A DNA stretch of 64,000 nucleotides, taken from Parapedobacter luteus. Its GTDB lineage: Bacteria; Bacteroidota; Bacteroidia; Sphingobacteriales; Sphingobacteriaceae. Positions 18,498-26,400 of this stretch are shown piece by piece. The position numbers and the translations under genes are program-made. Where the stretch lies: positions 310,001 to 374,000 of the forward strand of contig NZ_FUYS01000004.1 in the NCBI RefSeq assembly GCF_900168055.1. Direction: 5' to 3'. Positions within the stretch are counted from its first letter, which is position 1. Each line of letters opens with the position of its first letter. The notes under the pieces were generated by a model. That model searched no databases and was not told the DNA's origin. It saw only the letters and a list, made by a program, of their open reading frames with translations.

Positions 18498-20147
18498 ATG
18501 AAAAGAAATTTTAAAAAGCTCATATATACGTTCGGGTTAAGTGTTGCCTTATTAAGCCTTGATAGCTGCACAAACCTAGATGAACAAATTTATGACCAGT
18601 TGGTCACCAACAACTATTATAATAACCGCCAAGAAGTATTGTCGGCCGTTTTAAGGCCTTACACGCATGCCAACGCCTGGGTGACACCCGGGCAGGACGG
18701 ATGGTGGCGATTGAGTGAATATTCCGCCGATCAATTGGCCTGGCCTGTAAAAGGAAGACATGGACAAGATGGAGGTAAATGGATTCGTCTGCACTACCAT
18801 ACATGGACACCAGATGAAGCCTCAATACAACAGGCGTGGAACCTCATGTTTTGGGGAATGGGATTGTGTACCGACCCGATAGAAAACCTCGAGAGGCGGA
18901 CGGCGAGTGATATGGGTATTACCGAAGAAGAACGATTAGCTTACATTGGTGAGCTCAAGTTGCTTCGGGCGTTTCACTATCTAAAGATTATGGATCTATG
19001 GGGAAATGTGCCTATCGTCACCCAGGTAGGGATACCACTTAATCCTGCTACAGCAAGCCGGGAAGAAGTGTTTAATTTTATTGAACGGGAAATTTTAGAA
19101 AATATCCAGCATGTACCCGTCCTTTCGGATCAAATGGTAGGCAGGATGTCTCAAGCCGGTGGATACGCCATGCTGGTTGAATTGTATTTGAACGCAGAAG
19201 TCTGGACGGGAACGCCCCGTTGGCAAGATTGTATTGCTGCAGCCGATCGTTTGATTAATGGAGACGCAGGAGGTCAAAATGGCACGGTGGCGTTGGATCC
19301 TAACATTACCGATGCATTTAAGCCGGATAACGACTTATCCAAAGAGGTCCTGTTTGCAATTGCCTATGAATTCCAACGTTCGAATACGCAGCCACAATGG
19401 ACAGGGGATTTCTTTTACTTTAACCAACGGGCTATCACTGGCGGCGCCCGTGACGGAAACAACGGCACGGTGGTTATCCCAGGCGTTTATGCAACATTTC
19501 CTGACGCGGATTTACGCAAATCAGAGTGGTTGTTGTATGGCCCGCAGTTCCGGTTTGACGATCCAACCGAGCCTGTACTCGGCCGGAATGACGAGTACCA
19601 AGGACAACCCGTTGTATTTGTTGATAACATCAGGAGAAACCTTGAAGCCATTCAGAATGGAACAGATCCTGAATTGCTACCTTCCAACATGACTACCGGA
19701 GAAGGAACAAGCGGCGTGCGGTTCAACAAATACAAGTTGGGGCATCTGGAGCATCCTCATTACAATAGTACAGATTGGAACATTTATCGGCTAACTTGGA
19801 TATATTTTGCGAAAGCCGAAGCTTTGATGAGGCAAAATGGCGGAACTGCAACGGCGGAAGCAGTTGATTTAATCAACGCTTCTAAAATGCGGGCTTATGA
19901 AAGTGAGGATTGGGCTGATTATCAATACTCGACAGCCAACTTAACGTTGGATGAGCTCTTGGCCGAACGCGGCAGGGAATTTATATTTGAGGGCTTCAGG
20001 CGCCAAGATTTGATTCGTTTCGGACGCTTTCATACTGACGCTTGGTGGGATCACGAGCCAACAGACATTACAAAGACGCTGTTTCCCGTGCCAAATGTTC
20101 AGCGGGCGCTGAATCCCAACTTAGATCAGAACCCTGGTTACAATTAA
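18498..20147 (+). CDS. SusD/RagB-family glycan-binding outer-membrane lipoprotein
   Basis: 549 residues. The type II signal peptide ends in LSLDSC, with the lipid-modified cysteine at residue 24. SusD hallmarks follow: LKLLRAFHYLKIMDLWGNVPIV around 155-177 (TPR region) and the C-terminal LLAERGREFIFEGFRRQDLIRFGRF. SusD caps the SusC barrel and binds the glycan before import. It is co-transcribed with susC and followed by two hairpins, so the operon probably ends here. Specificity for alpha-mannoside is inferred from the divergent GH92 genes. Confidence 0.95.
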   Translation: MKRNFKKLIYTFGLSVALLSLDSCTNLDEQIYDQLVTNNYYNNRQEVLSAVLRPYTHANAWVTPGQDGWWRLSEYSADQLAWPVKGRHGQDGGKWIRLHYHTWTPDEASIQQAWNLMFWGMGLCTDPIENLERRTASDMGITEEERLAYIGELKLLRAFHYLKIMDLWGNVPIVTQVGIPLNPATASREEVFNFIEREILENIQHVPVLSDQMVGRMSQAGGYAMLVELYLNAEVWTGTPRWQDCIAAADRLINGDAGGQNGTVALDPNITDAFKPDNDLSKEVLFAIAYEFQRSNTQPQWTGDFFYFNQRAITGGARDGNNGTVVIPGVYATFPDADLRKSEWLLYGPQFRFDDPTEPVLGRNDEYQGQPVVFVDNIRRNLEAIQNGTDPELLPSNMTTGEGTSGVRFNKYKLGHLEHPHYNSTDWNIYRLTWIYFAKAEALMRQNGGTATAEAVDLINASKMRAYESEDWADYQYSTANLTLDELLAERGREFIFEGFRRQDLIRFGRFHTDAWWDHEPTDITKTLFPVPNVQRALNPNLDQNPGYN

Positions 20148-20187
20148 CCTATTATCCTAACTACCGTCAAAGCGGGTTAGAAAAGGA

Positions 20188-20224
20188 AAGAGGTTGTTTC
20201 AGTTTTTACCTGAAACAACCTCTT
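20188..20224 (+). terminator. Hairpin after susD
   Basis: A 14-bp perfect stem (20188-20201 with 20211-20224) with a 9-nt loop lies 41 nt past the susD stop. The following T-tract is weak, so termination may be partial, or it may protect the 3' end. Confidence 0.7.
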
Positions 20225-20271
20225 CCTTATTGCAGCTTGCCGACTGCTAAACACTAAAAACGCCGGAAAAA

Positions 20272-20302
20272 AAAGCCGTCTCGTTATTCGTAAGACGGCT
20301 TT
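20272..20302 (+). terminator. Second hairpin after susD
   Basis: A 10-bp stem (AAAGCCGTCT 20272-20281 with AGACGGCTTT 20293-20302) around an 11-nt loop, preceded by an A-run. It could terminate in either direction and separates the sus operon from the two-component genes. Confidence 0.7.
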
Positions 20303-20409
20303 CACTACCTGCGCGTTTGACGCCGGATGTTTGCTTTAATAGGTACTAAATCATGGCAAATTAAAGGCCAAATTTCAATCAAAACTACATGATATGACCC
20401 ACACCAATT

Positions 20410-20500
20410 GTTAATAAAATCACAATAAAATGTTAATGATACCAATCCCTATTAATTTTGTGGCGGGTATTCTGTGTACCATGCAAATAATCGTTAACAT
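20410..20500. promoter_or_regulatory. Putative operator and promoter of the two-component operon
   Basis: GTTAAT occurs at 20410 and 20432 (22 bp apart) and ATCGTTAACAT at 20490-20500, identical to an 11-mer upstream of susC. A perfect -7 box TAATTTTG lies at 20453-20460, so the first two motifs would be upstream of the polymerase site and the third in the leader. This suggests autoregulation by the encoded response regulator. Confidence 0.55.
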
Positions 20501-20529
20501 TGCACCACACGGGTTTAGACACGACACTG

Positions 20530-21963
20530 ATGAGTTATTCACTGCTGGTTCATAAAAGCATTTCGTTACTGGGCTTTGTCTTGTTGGCTTCCGTGCTGTT
20601 CTATCTTACATACAATACATTCAAACTCAAAGACGAACAGTATCAGACGGTAGAAAAAAAGCTCATCAACGATCGATATACACAGCGAATACGTAATGAC
20701 AAGGTGTTTCCGGGCGGCGTAGCCATTATTGATCGCTACCTGATGGATAATATCTACACGCTGGAGGCTTTATATGACCAAGATAAAACGGCGTTCGAGC
20801 ATTACAAAAACCAAGTGCTCGATAGCATGTTCCACGCCCTTCGGGCAGCCAATACGATGGATAGCCTGTTTGCGCAAATAAAAGCCGAATATCAACTCAA
20901 TGAAGATTTACAATATTTGTTGTCCATTAATGCCGTTCAATTGGTTTTCAAAAATCTCCGTATTGTTAGTATATACCAAGCCGGCGAGTCGTATCCATTC
21001 GTTCCAGACAGCTTAAGGACCCGTTATGGTGTATACATCGGCGGAAAACTGGAAAAACCGAGACCACAAAATCAAATTGCCGGCATTACGGTGAGTGCCT
21101 CTACGGATTATAATTATTGGATGACTTTTTCGCTCCATGCCGATCACAGCAACCGTATCTTGCATATTATCAAGTTGATGATGCCTACATTCCTGCTGGC
21201 ACTATTTGCGATTGGTTGCGTGGTGTCCATCTACTACTTCACTTTCCGCAATTGGCTTCGCCAAAAAAAGTTGGCCGAAATGAAATCAGACTTTGTCAAC
21301 AGCATCACGCACGAATTCAACACCCCGTTGTCTACCATCATCGTCGCGAATAAAAACATGCAAAACGACAAAATACTTGCCGATCCCGACAACATCAAAC
21401 CGCTCACAAAAATCATTGAACGTCAATCCCTGCGCTTGCAGAAACTTTTTGAGCAGGTCATGGATATCACTACGATGGATAATTCTTCTTTGCAGAAGGA
21501 AACCCATGAACTTAACCAGTTGCTGCATGAAATCATCACTGACTATAATGTAAAAATTTCGGTCCACCACAATATCGTTATTGAATTGCAAGCGGGCACG
21601 CACCCCCTAATTGTTGAATTGAACCGTTTTTTTTTCACGACCATGCTGTTCAATTTATTTGACAACGCGATTAAATATAACCATTCGGAGCATAAACGCA
21701 TCGCAGTCCATGTAGCGGTGGGTGATGCCTCCATCAGCCTACAGATAGCGGACAATGGAATGGGCATACCAGACAATGAAATCGAACATATATTCGAAAA
21801 ATTTTATCGTTTTCAAAAGCAAGGTACCCAGCACATCTCGGGACTGGGCCTGGGGCTCTTTTATACCTACCAGTGCATCAAAAGCCACGGATGGAAACTT
21901 TCCGTTACCAGTGAAGAAAAGATAGGCAGTCAATTTATTATCCATATACCTTATAAGCATTAA
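20530..21963 (+). CDS. Sensor histidine kinase of a two-component pair
   Basis: 477 residues. TM1 spans about 8-27; a periplasmic sensor region of about 180 residues follows (28-212), then TM2 near 214-238. The HisKA dimerization helix has the H-box SITHEFNTPLS with phosphoacceptor H261. The HATPase_c domain shows N375/N379 (NLFDNAIKY), the G1 box DNGMGIP (408-414) and the G2 box GLGLGL (438-443). The ATG at 20530 is chosen over an in-frame TTG at 20500 inside a putative operator. The regulator gene follows after 7 nt. The pair resembles Bacteroides RprX/RprY. Its position beside the PUL suggests it senses the glycan or envelope state. Confidence 0.93.
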   Translation: MSYSLLVHKSISLLGFVLLASVLFYLTYNTFKLKDEQYQTVEKKLINDRYTQRIRNDKVFPGGVAIIDRYLMDNIYTLEALYDQDKTAFEHYKNQVLDSMFHALRAANTMDSLFAQIKAEYQLNEDLQYLLSINAVQLVFKNLRIVSIYQAGESYPFVPDSLRTRYGVYIGGKLEKPRPQNQIAGITVSASTDYNYWMTFSLHADHSNRILHIIKLMMPTFLLALFAIGCVVSIYYFTFRNWLRQKKLAEMKSDFVNSITHEFNTPLSTIIVANKNMQNDKILADPDNIKPLTKIIERQSLRLQKLFEQVMDITTMDNSSLQKETHELNQLLHEIITDYNVKISVHHNIVIELQAGTHPLIVELNRFFFTTMLFNLFDNAIKYNHSEHKRIAVHVAVGDASISLQIADNGMGIPDNEIEHIFEKFYRFQKQGTQHISGLGLGLFYTYQCIKSHGWKLSVTSEEKIGSQFIIHIPYKH

Positions 21964-21970
21964 CTGGTCC

Positions 21971-22669
21971 ATGAAACCAAAATTGTTGTATGTAGAAGAT
22001 GAAGCGGATTTGGGCAACGTAACCAAGCAATACCTCGAAACGATGAATTTTGAAGTGACTTGGTGTACAACCGGTAAAAGCGCGTATCAGGAATACCTGA
22101 CACATCACACGGCATATAGCTTAATCATCATTGACATCCAGCTACCCGACATCAACGGGTTCGATTTGGCCCGGAAAATCGTGGCACACGACAAAAACGC
22201 GTTCTTCTTGTTCCTGACGGCACGCAAGGAGAAAACGGACAGGCTACTCGGGCTGGACATGGGTGCAATAGACTACATTACCAAGCCTTTCGATATCGAC
22301 GAATTAGTACTACGCATTCGAAACATCACCAGAAGGATGCTCCCCACCACCGATCAAAAACCAGCAGAGACGATTCGAATCGGTGATATAACGTTGAATA
22401 AGGAAAAACTCAGCCTCACCATTGAAGGAAATACGGCCACAACGCTCACGTTGCGGGAGGCTGAATTGCTGGAATACCTCTATGAGCACCGCAATTCCAT
22501 CGTGAAGCGGGAAGATCTCCTTATCCGTTTCTGGGGCGAAAACGATTATTTCATGGGACGTAGCTTGGATGTCTTTATTTCCCGGTTGCGCAAATTACTG
22601 CGGCGCTCTTCATCCGGTGCAAGGATTGAAAACATCTACGGCGTAGGGTTTATCCTCTCTATCCCTTAA
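21971..22669 (+). CDS. OmpR-family response regulator
   Basis: 232 residues. The receiver domain has the acidic pocket VEDEAD (8-13), phosphoacceptor D55 (IIIDIQLPD), T83 and K105 (YITKPFD). The winged-helix DNA-binding domain occupies about 130-230 (LTLREAELLEYLYEH; SLDVFISRLRKLL; YGVGFIL). It is the last gene of the kinase/regulator operon and faces the convergent DUF721 gene 29 nt away. The paired GTTAA repeats upstream of susC and of its own operon are candidate binding sites, as OmpR-class proteins bind 11-bp-phased direct repeats. Confidence 0.94.
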   Translation: MKPKLLYVEDEADLGNVTKQYLETMNFEVTWCTTGKSAYQEYLTHHTAYSLIIIDIQLPDINGFDLARKIVAHDKNAFFLFLTARKEKTDRLLGLDMGAIDYITKPFDIDELVLRIRNITRRMLPTTDQKPAETIRIGDITLNKEKLSLTIEGNTATTLTLREAELLEYLYEHRNSIVKREDLLIRFWGENDYFMGRSLDVFISRLRKLLRRSSSGARIENIYGVGFILSIP

Positions 22670-22698
22670 CCGGTATGCTTAGCCGCCCGTTTGCAAAA

Positions 22699-22992
22699 CT
22701 ACAATACGACCAAATCTTCGATGACCACCTGCCCGACATGCTCATTCATGCGGCCGATAATTTGCGATCGCATCAGTAGAAGTTCGTTCTTAATGACAGC
22801 TGATTCAACCTTGATGAATAACTTTTTATCACGGATATACAGTTGCTTGGTTCGGTTGGCAATGGCATTCCCCATCAGCTGCGGCCACGCGGAAATCAAG
22901 GCTGTTTCGTCAAACTTGCGCCGCAGTTTATAGACATCAAGCATTTTTTCGATGGCCTCTTTGATGGTGATATCGTCTCCCCTTCTGCTCAT
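22699..22992 (-). CDS. DUF721 (DciA-like) protein
   Basis: 97 residues forming a single DUF721 domain: a basic N-terminus, IKEAIEKMLDVYKLRRKFDETALISAWPQLMG, then a beta-rich C-terminal half. DUF721 includes DciA, the replicative-helicase operator found in bacteria without DnaC/DnaI. Bacteroidota carry a short version directly downstream of recF, as here (ATG overlaps the recF stop by 4 nt). Helicase loading is a plausible role but not shown for this short form. Confidence 0.85.
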   Translation of the reverse strand: MSRRGDDITIKEAIEKMLDVYKLRRKFDETALISAWPQLMGNAIANRTKQLYIRDKKLFIKVESAVIKNELLLMRSQIIGRMNEHVGQVVIEDLVVL

Positions 22993-24104
22993 GCCGTTTC
23001 CAATTGGTTCACCACGCCGCTGTTAATTTCAAAAATACACACTTTCCGATTTATTTCTTCAAAGATACGGTTTATCCGCAGAGCATCGGTATCCGTAAGG
23101 AAGATCTGCCCAAAATCGTCCGCAGAGACCATCTGCATCAGCTTACGGGTGCGCACCTCGTCCAACTTATCAAAGATATCATCCAACAGGAGCAACGGTT
23201 TGAAGGCTTTTTGGTTATACAGAAAGCTATACTGAGCAAGTTTCAAGGCAATAAGAAACGACTTCTGTTGCCCTTGCGAGCCAAATTTTTTTAGAGGCAT
23301 ATCGCCATGGATGGCAAACAGCAAATCATCCTTATGGATGCCCACGGTAGTGCGTTCCAACGCCCGATCGCGATCAAGCTGCTGTGCCAGCAGATCAGCA
23401 AAATCACCTGCCATGAGCTGCGATTCATATACCAGGGATACTTCTTCGGCCGTATCCGTGAGAAATCGGTAATGTTTATTAAATTCAGGAATAAACGCGG
23501 CCATGAATGCCTGCCGTTTTTCAAAAATCGGCATACCCAGTTCAACCAGTTGCATATCCAGCACATCGAGTACACCCTTATCAAGCATGCCCGTCTTAGC
23601 GGACTGCTTTAATAAGCTATTGCGCTGCACCAAGCAACGGTTATAGGCAATCAGTCCATCTAAATAGCGTAGGTCGGTCTGGGAAATCACATTGTCTATA
23701 AAACGCCGACGCTCCTCGCTACCATCGGTCACGATGGTTGAATCGTTGGGCGAAATCATCACCAACGGAAAAAGACCAATATGGTCGGCCAAGCGTGTAT
23801 ATTCCTTCTTATTCTTTCTGAACTGTTTTTTCTGGTTACGTTTGAGGCTGCATGCCACCACATCGGGCTGTCCGTCTTTGTCAAACTCGCCCTGTACCAT
23901 AAACCAATCTTCGCCCTGTTTAATCTGTTGGGAGTCTACAGGGTTGAAATAGCTCTTGCAAAGTGAAAGGTAATGGATAGCATCCAAAAGGTTGGTCTTG
24001 CCCGCGCCGTTTCTTCCGGTAAAGGCGTTTACCTCCGGAGCAAAATGCACAGTAGCCTCGCTGTAGTTCTTAAAATGGAGTACGGACAATTGTTTCAGCC
24101 ACAT
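22989..24104 (-). CDS. recF: DNA replication and repair protein RecF
   Basis: A 371-residue SMC-like ATPase that helps load RecA on gapped single-stranded DNA. It has Walker A TGRNGAGKTN (29-38), signature region GSQGQQKSFLIALKLAQ and Walker B PLLLLDDIFDKLD. It begins MWLKQLSVLHFKNY, the standard RecF N-terminus. A perfect TACCTTTG box ends 5 nt before the ATG, so the mRNA is probably leaderless. The stop overlaps the DUF721 start (ATGA). Confidence 0.96.
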   Translation of the reverse strand: MWLKQLSVLHFKNYSEATVHFAPEVNAFTGRNGAGKTNLLDAIHYLSLCKSYFNPVDSQQIKQGEDWFMVQGEFDKDGQPDVVACSLKRNQKKQFRKNKKEYTRLADHIGLFPLVMISPNDSTIVTDGSEERRRFIDNVISQTDLRYLDGLIAYNRCLVQRNSLLKQSAKTGMLDKGVLDVLDMQLVELGMPIFEKRQAFMAAFIPEFNKHYRFLTDTAEEVSLVYESQLMAGDFADLLAQQLDRDRALERTTVGIHKDDLLFAIHGDMPLKKFGSQGQQKSFLIALKLAQYSFLYNQKAFKPLLLLDDIFDKLDEVRTRKLMQMVSADDFGQIFLTDTDALRINRIFEEINRKVCIFEINSGVVNQLETA

Positions 24105-24109
24105 ACCTA

Positions 24110-24117
24110 CAAAGGTA
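24110..24117 (-). promoter_or_regulatory. -7 box of recF, 5 nt from the ATG
   Basis: TACCTTTG read on the minus strand, then TAGGT, then ATG. It matches TAnnTTTG. No clear -33 TTG is seen 19-21 nt upstream. Confidence 0.6.
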
Positions 24118-24130
24118 AGGTTTTTGCTGG

Positions 24131-24436
24131 CTATTCGGCAGATGACTTAATCTCTTCAAACTCTACAAACTCACCCGCTTTTTTCGCTCCCTGTTTAGGC
24201 TTACTTTGTGGAGGCATATAATCGATACGCACCTTGCCATCCGGCTGGTGCGATTGGTGGGGCTGCTGGAACTGCTGCCCGCCTGCGTAAGGACCGCTTC
24301 TATACTGATATTGCTGTTGGGCCTTACCCATCACTTTCTCCGCCATTTTGCGCATCGCCCAGGGGAATAGGAGCCGCGCAACCATGCGTAGCAACCACAG
24401 GACGGTTATTGCGATAAATAAAAACTTCAATAACAT
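24131..24436 (-). CDS. DUF4834-family small membrane protein
   Basis: 101 residues from the ATG at 24436: an N-terminal hydrophobic helix (about 2-25), a basic amphipathic stretch, a Q/P-rich linker and an acidic C-terminus (EFVEFEEIKSS). This matches the Bacteroidota DUF4834 family, of unknown function, typically near recF. A GTG at 24442 in the same frame is possible but lies inside the -7 box, so ATG at 24436 is preferred. recF follows after 26 nt and has its own box. Confidence 0.8.
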   Translation of the reverse strand: MLLKFLFIAITVLWLLRMVARLLFPWAMRKMAEKVMGKAQQQYQYRSGPYAGGQQFQQPHQSHQPDGKVRIDYMPPQSKPKQGAKKAGEFVEFEEIKSSAE

Positions 24437-24441
24437 ACTCA

Positions 24442-24449
24442 CAAATATA
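24442..24449 (-). promoter_or_regulatory. -7 box of the DUF4834 gene, 5 nt from the ATG
   Basis: TATATTTG on the minus strand, then TGAGT, then ATG at 24436. A perfect TAnnTTTG with the same 5-nt spacing as recF, tilS and the OstA-like gene. Confidence 0.6.
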
Positions 24450-24537
24450 AGTAAAAACTGGACACCTCGCTTATACCGGCGTAATTTTAACGAACTTTAA
24501 CGTATAATTGACAAACAAAACAGGGATACCAAAGTTT

Positions 24538-25029
24538 TCACACTCCCGGCTTGCCTTTAGCCTTCAGTATGGCCTGCTGGAGTTCGACCTGCCGCTGGGT
24601 ACCGATGATATAAATGAGCCCATCTCGATCGGTTAGCCACACCGCGTCCTTACCCCCTGCATAAAACTTAATTTTTCCCCGTTGGTGGAGGTTGTACACC
24701 GGATTGTTGATAAAAAAACTGCTATAGGGTTTACATTCCACTTTCACGATGCTGTTGAGGTCTATCTTCACAAGGCGGGTGGTCCAAAGTCCACTTAATT
24801 TCACGCTGCCTTGCTCTACCATAATGCGGTAATGAAGCATGTACATCATCACGATAGACACAAAGATAACCGCACTTCCTACGATAAGGAACAGTTGGCT
24901 TTCATTTTCCCGTTCGATATTGATGTAGTACGCTATGAAGCAAAAGAGCGCCAGCACCAACCTAACGCTTACCCAACTCCGGTCGCGGCCCATGTATTGA
25001 TTCTCTATGTATATCGGTTTTTCTGCCAT
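24538..25029 (-). CDS. Membrane protein with PH-like C-terminal domain, unknown function
   Basis: 163 residues with two hydrophobic helices (about 22-40 and 45-65). A soluble beta-rich C-terminal part (MVEQGSVKLSGLWTTRLVKIDLNSIVKVE ... YIIGTQRQVELQQAI) resembles bacterial PH (YdbS-like) domains. I do not know its function. It lies 3 nt downstream of tilS and is surely co-transcribed with it. Confidence 0.7.
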   Translation of the reverse strand: MAEKPIYIENQYMGRDRSWVSVRLVLALFCFIAYYINIERENESQLFLIVGSAVIFVSIVMMYMLHYRIMVEQGSVKLSGLWTTRLVKIDLNSIVKVECKPYSSFFINNPVYNLHQRGKIKFYAGGKDAVWLTDRDGLIYIIGTQRQVELQQAILKAKGKPGV

Positions 25030-25032
25030 TGG

Positions 25033-26364
25033 CTAATAAGAACACGCTAAAGTAACTACTTTTTTTGTTTTGTCCGTAATTTTATAGCGATCATCCATCC
25101 GATAAGGCGCTACCCACAGAATATTCCCATCGCCGTTAATGACTACCGGTATAAAATGTTTCTGATACGCAGGCACTTTAAGCGACACAAAAAAATCGCT
25201 CAGCTTCTTCCGGCCGCCCATGCCGAGCGGCCGGAAGACATCCCCTTCTTCCCATGCCCTGATGCGAATAGGAAAAACCACATGAGCAGCATCTAACTGC
25301 ACGACATGCGTACTTCTGTTGACCGCCATGTCCGTAGACAAGCCTGACTCAAAGTGATATTCATGCCAGCGTGCGCCGTCTCCGGGGTATGCTATAGTAG
25401 CTACTTCGTTTTGCGGTACTTCAATTGGCTTTACGACCCATTCATGCCGATCGACGTATAACATATGCGAGGGCGAACTAAACCGCTTCCCCGGCGTGCC
25501 GGGCATCGACCCAGCGATATCGCTTATCACTGCTTCCGTGAATCCGTAAGGACGAAAAAGTTCATAAAGTAAAAACGGCAAGGGATGCAATCCCGCCAAC
25601 CCACTGATGGGGATATGCCATTCGCCCGGCCTTCGCTCCGTAAATAAATCCTTACGCAATTCCGCCACGTAGGTCTCTACCACGCTATAGGCATCTGCAA
25701 AGCGCTCCATGTTTTTTGCCATGGTGCGCTCAAGCTCCGGGTTGAGTTCCTTCAGTCTGGGGATAACCTCTATCCGGATTTTATTACGTGCATATTTGGT
25801 GGAAAAATTGGAAGCATCATCACGATAAGCCAATCCATGCTCTGCCACATAGGTAGCTATTTCTTCAGCATTTAAGAAGAGTAAAGGACGGATGATTCGG
25901 TCTCTTTTAGGCTTTATCCCTTTGAGGCCCGCGAGGCCCGTGCCCCGCACCAGGTTGAGCATTATTGTCTCAACATGGTCATTGCGGTGCTGCGCCACAG
26001 CGATATAATCATAACCCTGCGAAGACCTGATGGTCTCAAACCAGGCATAGCGCAACTCCCGTGCTGCCATTTGGATAGAAATGCCTTGCTGGCGGGCATA
26101 GGTTTCCGTGTCAAATCCTGTCGAATAGAATGGTACTTCCAATGCGCGGGCGAGGTCACTTGTCAACGCTTCGTCCGCATCGGAGGCCTCTCCCCGCAGG
26201 CGGAAATTACAATGTGCTATGCCAATGGTATAACCTGCTTCAGCAAAAAGATGGGTCATCAGCACCGAGTCTTTGCCGCCGCTTACTGCAAGTAGGATAC
26301 GCTCATGCGATTGGCACAACGCGTGTTCGTATATGTAGTGGATGAATCGCTCCTGTACGCTCAT
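25033..26364 (-). CDS. tilS: tRNA(Ile)-lysidine synthetase
   Basis: A 443-residue enzyme that converts C34 of tRNA-Ile(CAU) to lysidine, changing both codon reading and charging. The PP-loop motif SGGKDS is at 28-33, followed by the N-type ATPase core (IAHCNFRLRGEASDADE; HRNDHVETIMLNLVRG; RPLLFL) and the C-terminal TilS domain (IRAWEEGDVFRPLGMGGRKKLSDFF). The ATG at 26364 is preferred to 26388 because a full promoter (TTG-N20-TACCTTTG) ends 5 nt before it. The promoter overlaps the 3' end of the outer-membrane barrel gene. Confidence 0.96.
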   Translation of the reverse strand: MSVQERFIHYIYEHALCQSHERILLAVSGGKDSVLMTHLFAEAGYTIGIAHCNFRLRGEASDADEALTSDLARALEVPFYSTGFDTETYARQQGISIQMAARELRYAWFETIRSSQGYDYIAVAQHRNDHVETIMLNLVRGTGLAGLKGIKPKRDRIIRPLLFLNAEEIATYVAEHGLAYRDDASNFSTKYARNKIRIEVIPRLKELNPELERTMAKNMERFADAYSVVETYVAELRKDLFTERRPGEWHIPISGLAGLHPLPFLLYELFRPYGFTEAVISDIAGSMPGTPGKRFSSPSHMLYVDRHEWVVKPIEVPQNEVATIAYPGDGARWHEYHFESGLSTDMAVNRSTHVVQLDAAHVVFPIRIRAWEEGDVFRPLGMGGRKKLSDFFVSLKVPAYQKHFIPVVINGDGNILWVAPYRMDDRYKITDKTKKVVTLACSY

Positions 26365-26369
26365 ATGCC

Positions 26370-26400
26370 CAAAGGTACGGGATATCACGTAGCCTCACAA
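26370..26400 (-). promoter_or_regulatory. tilS promoter, predicted leaderless
   Basis: On the minus strand TTG (26400-26398), 20 nt, then TACCTTTG (26377-26370), 5 nt, then ATG at 26364. This fits the Bacteroidota consensus exactly and overlaps the last codons of the upstream gene. Confidence 0.75.
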
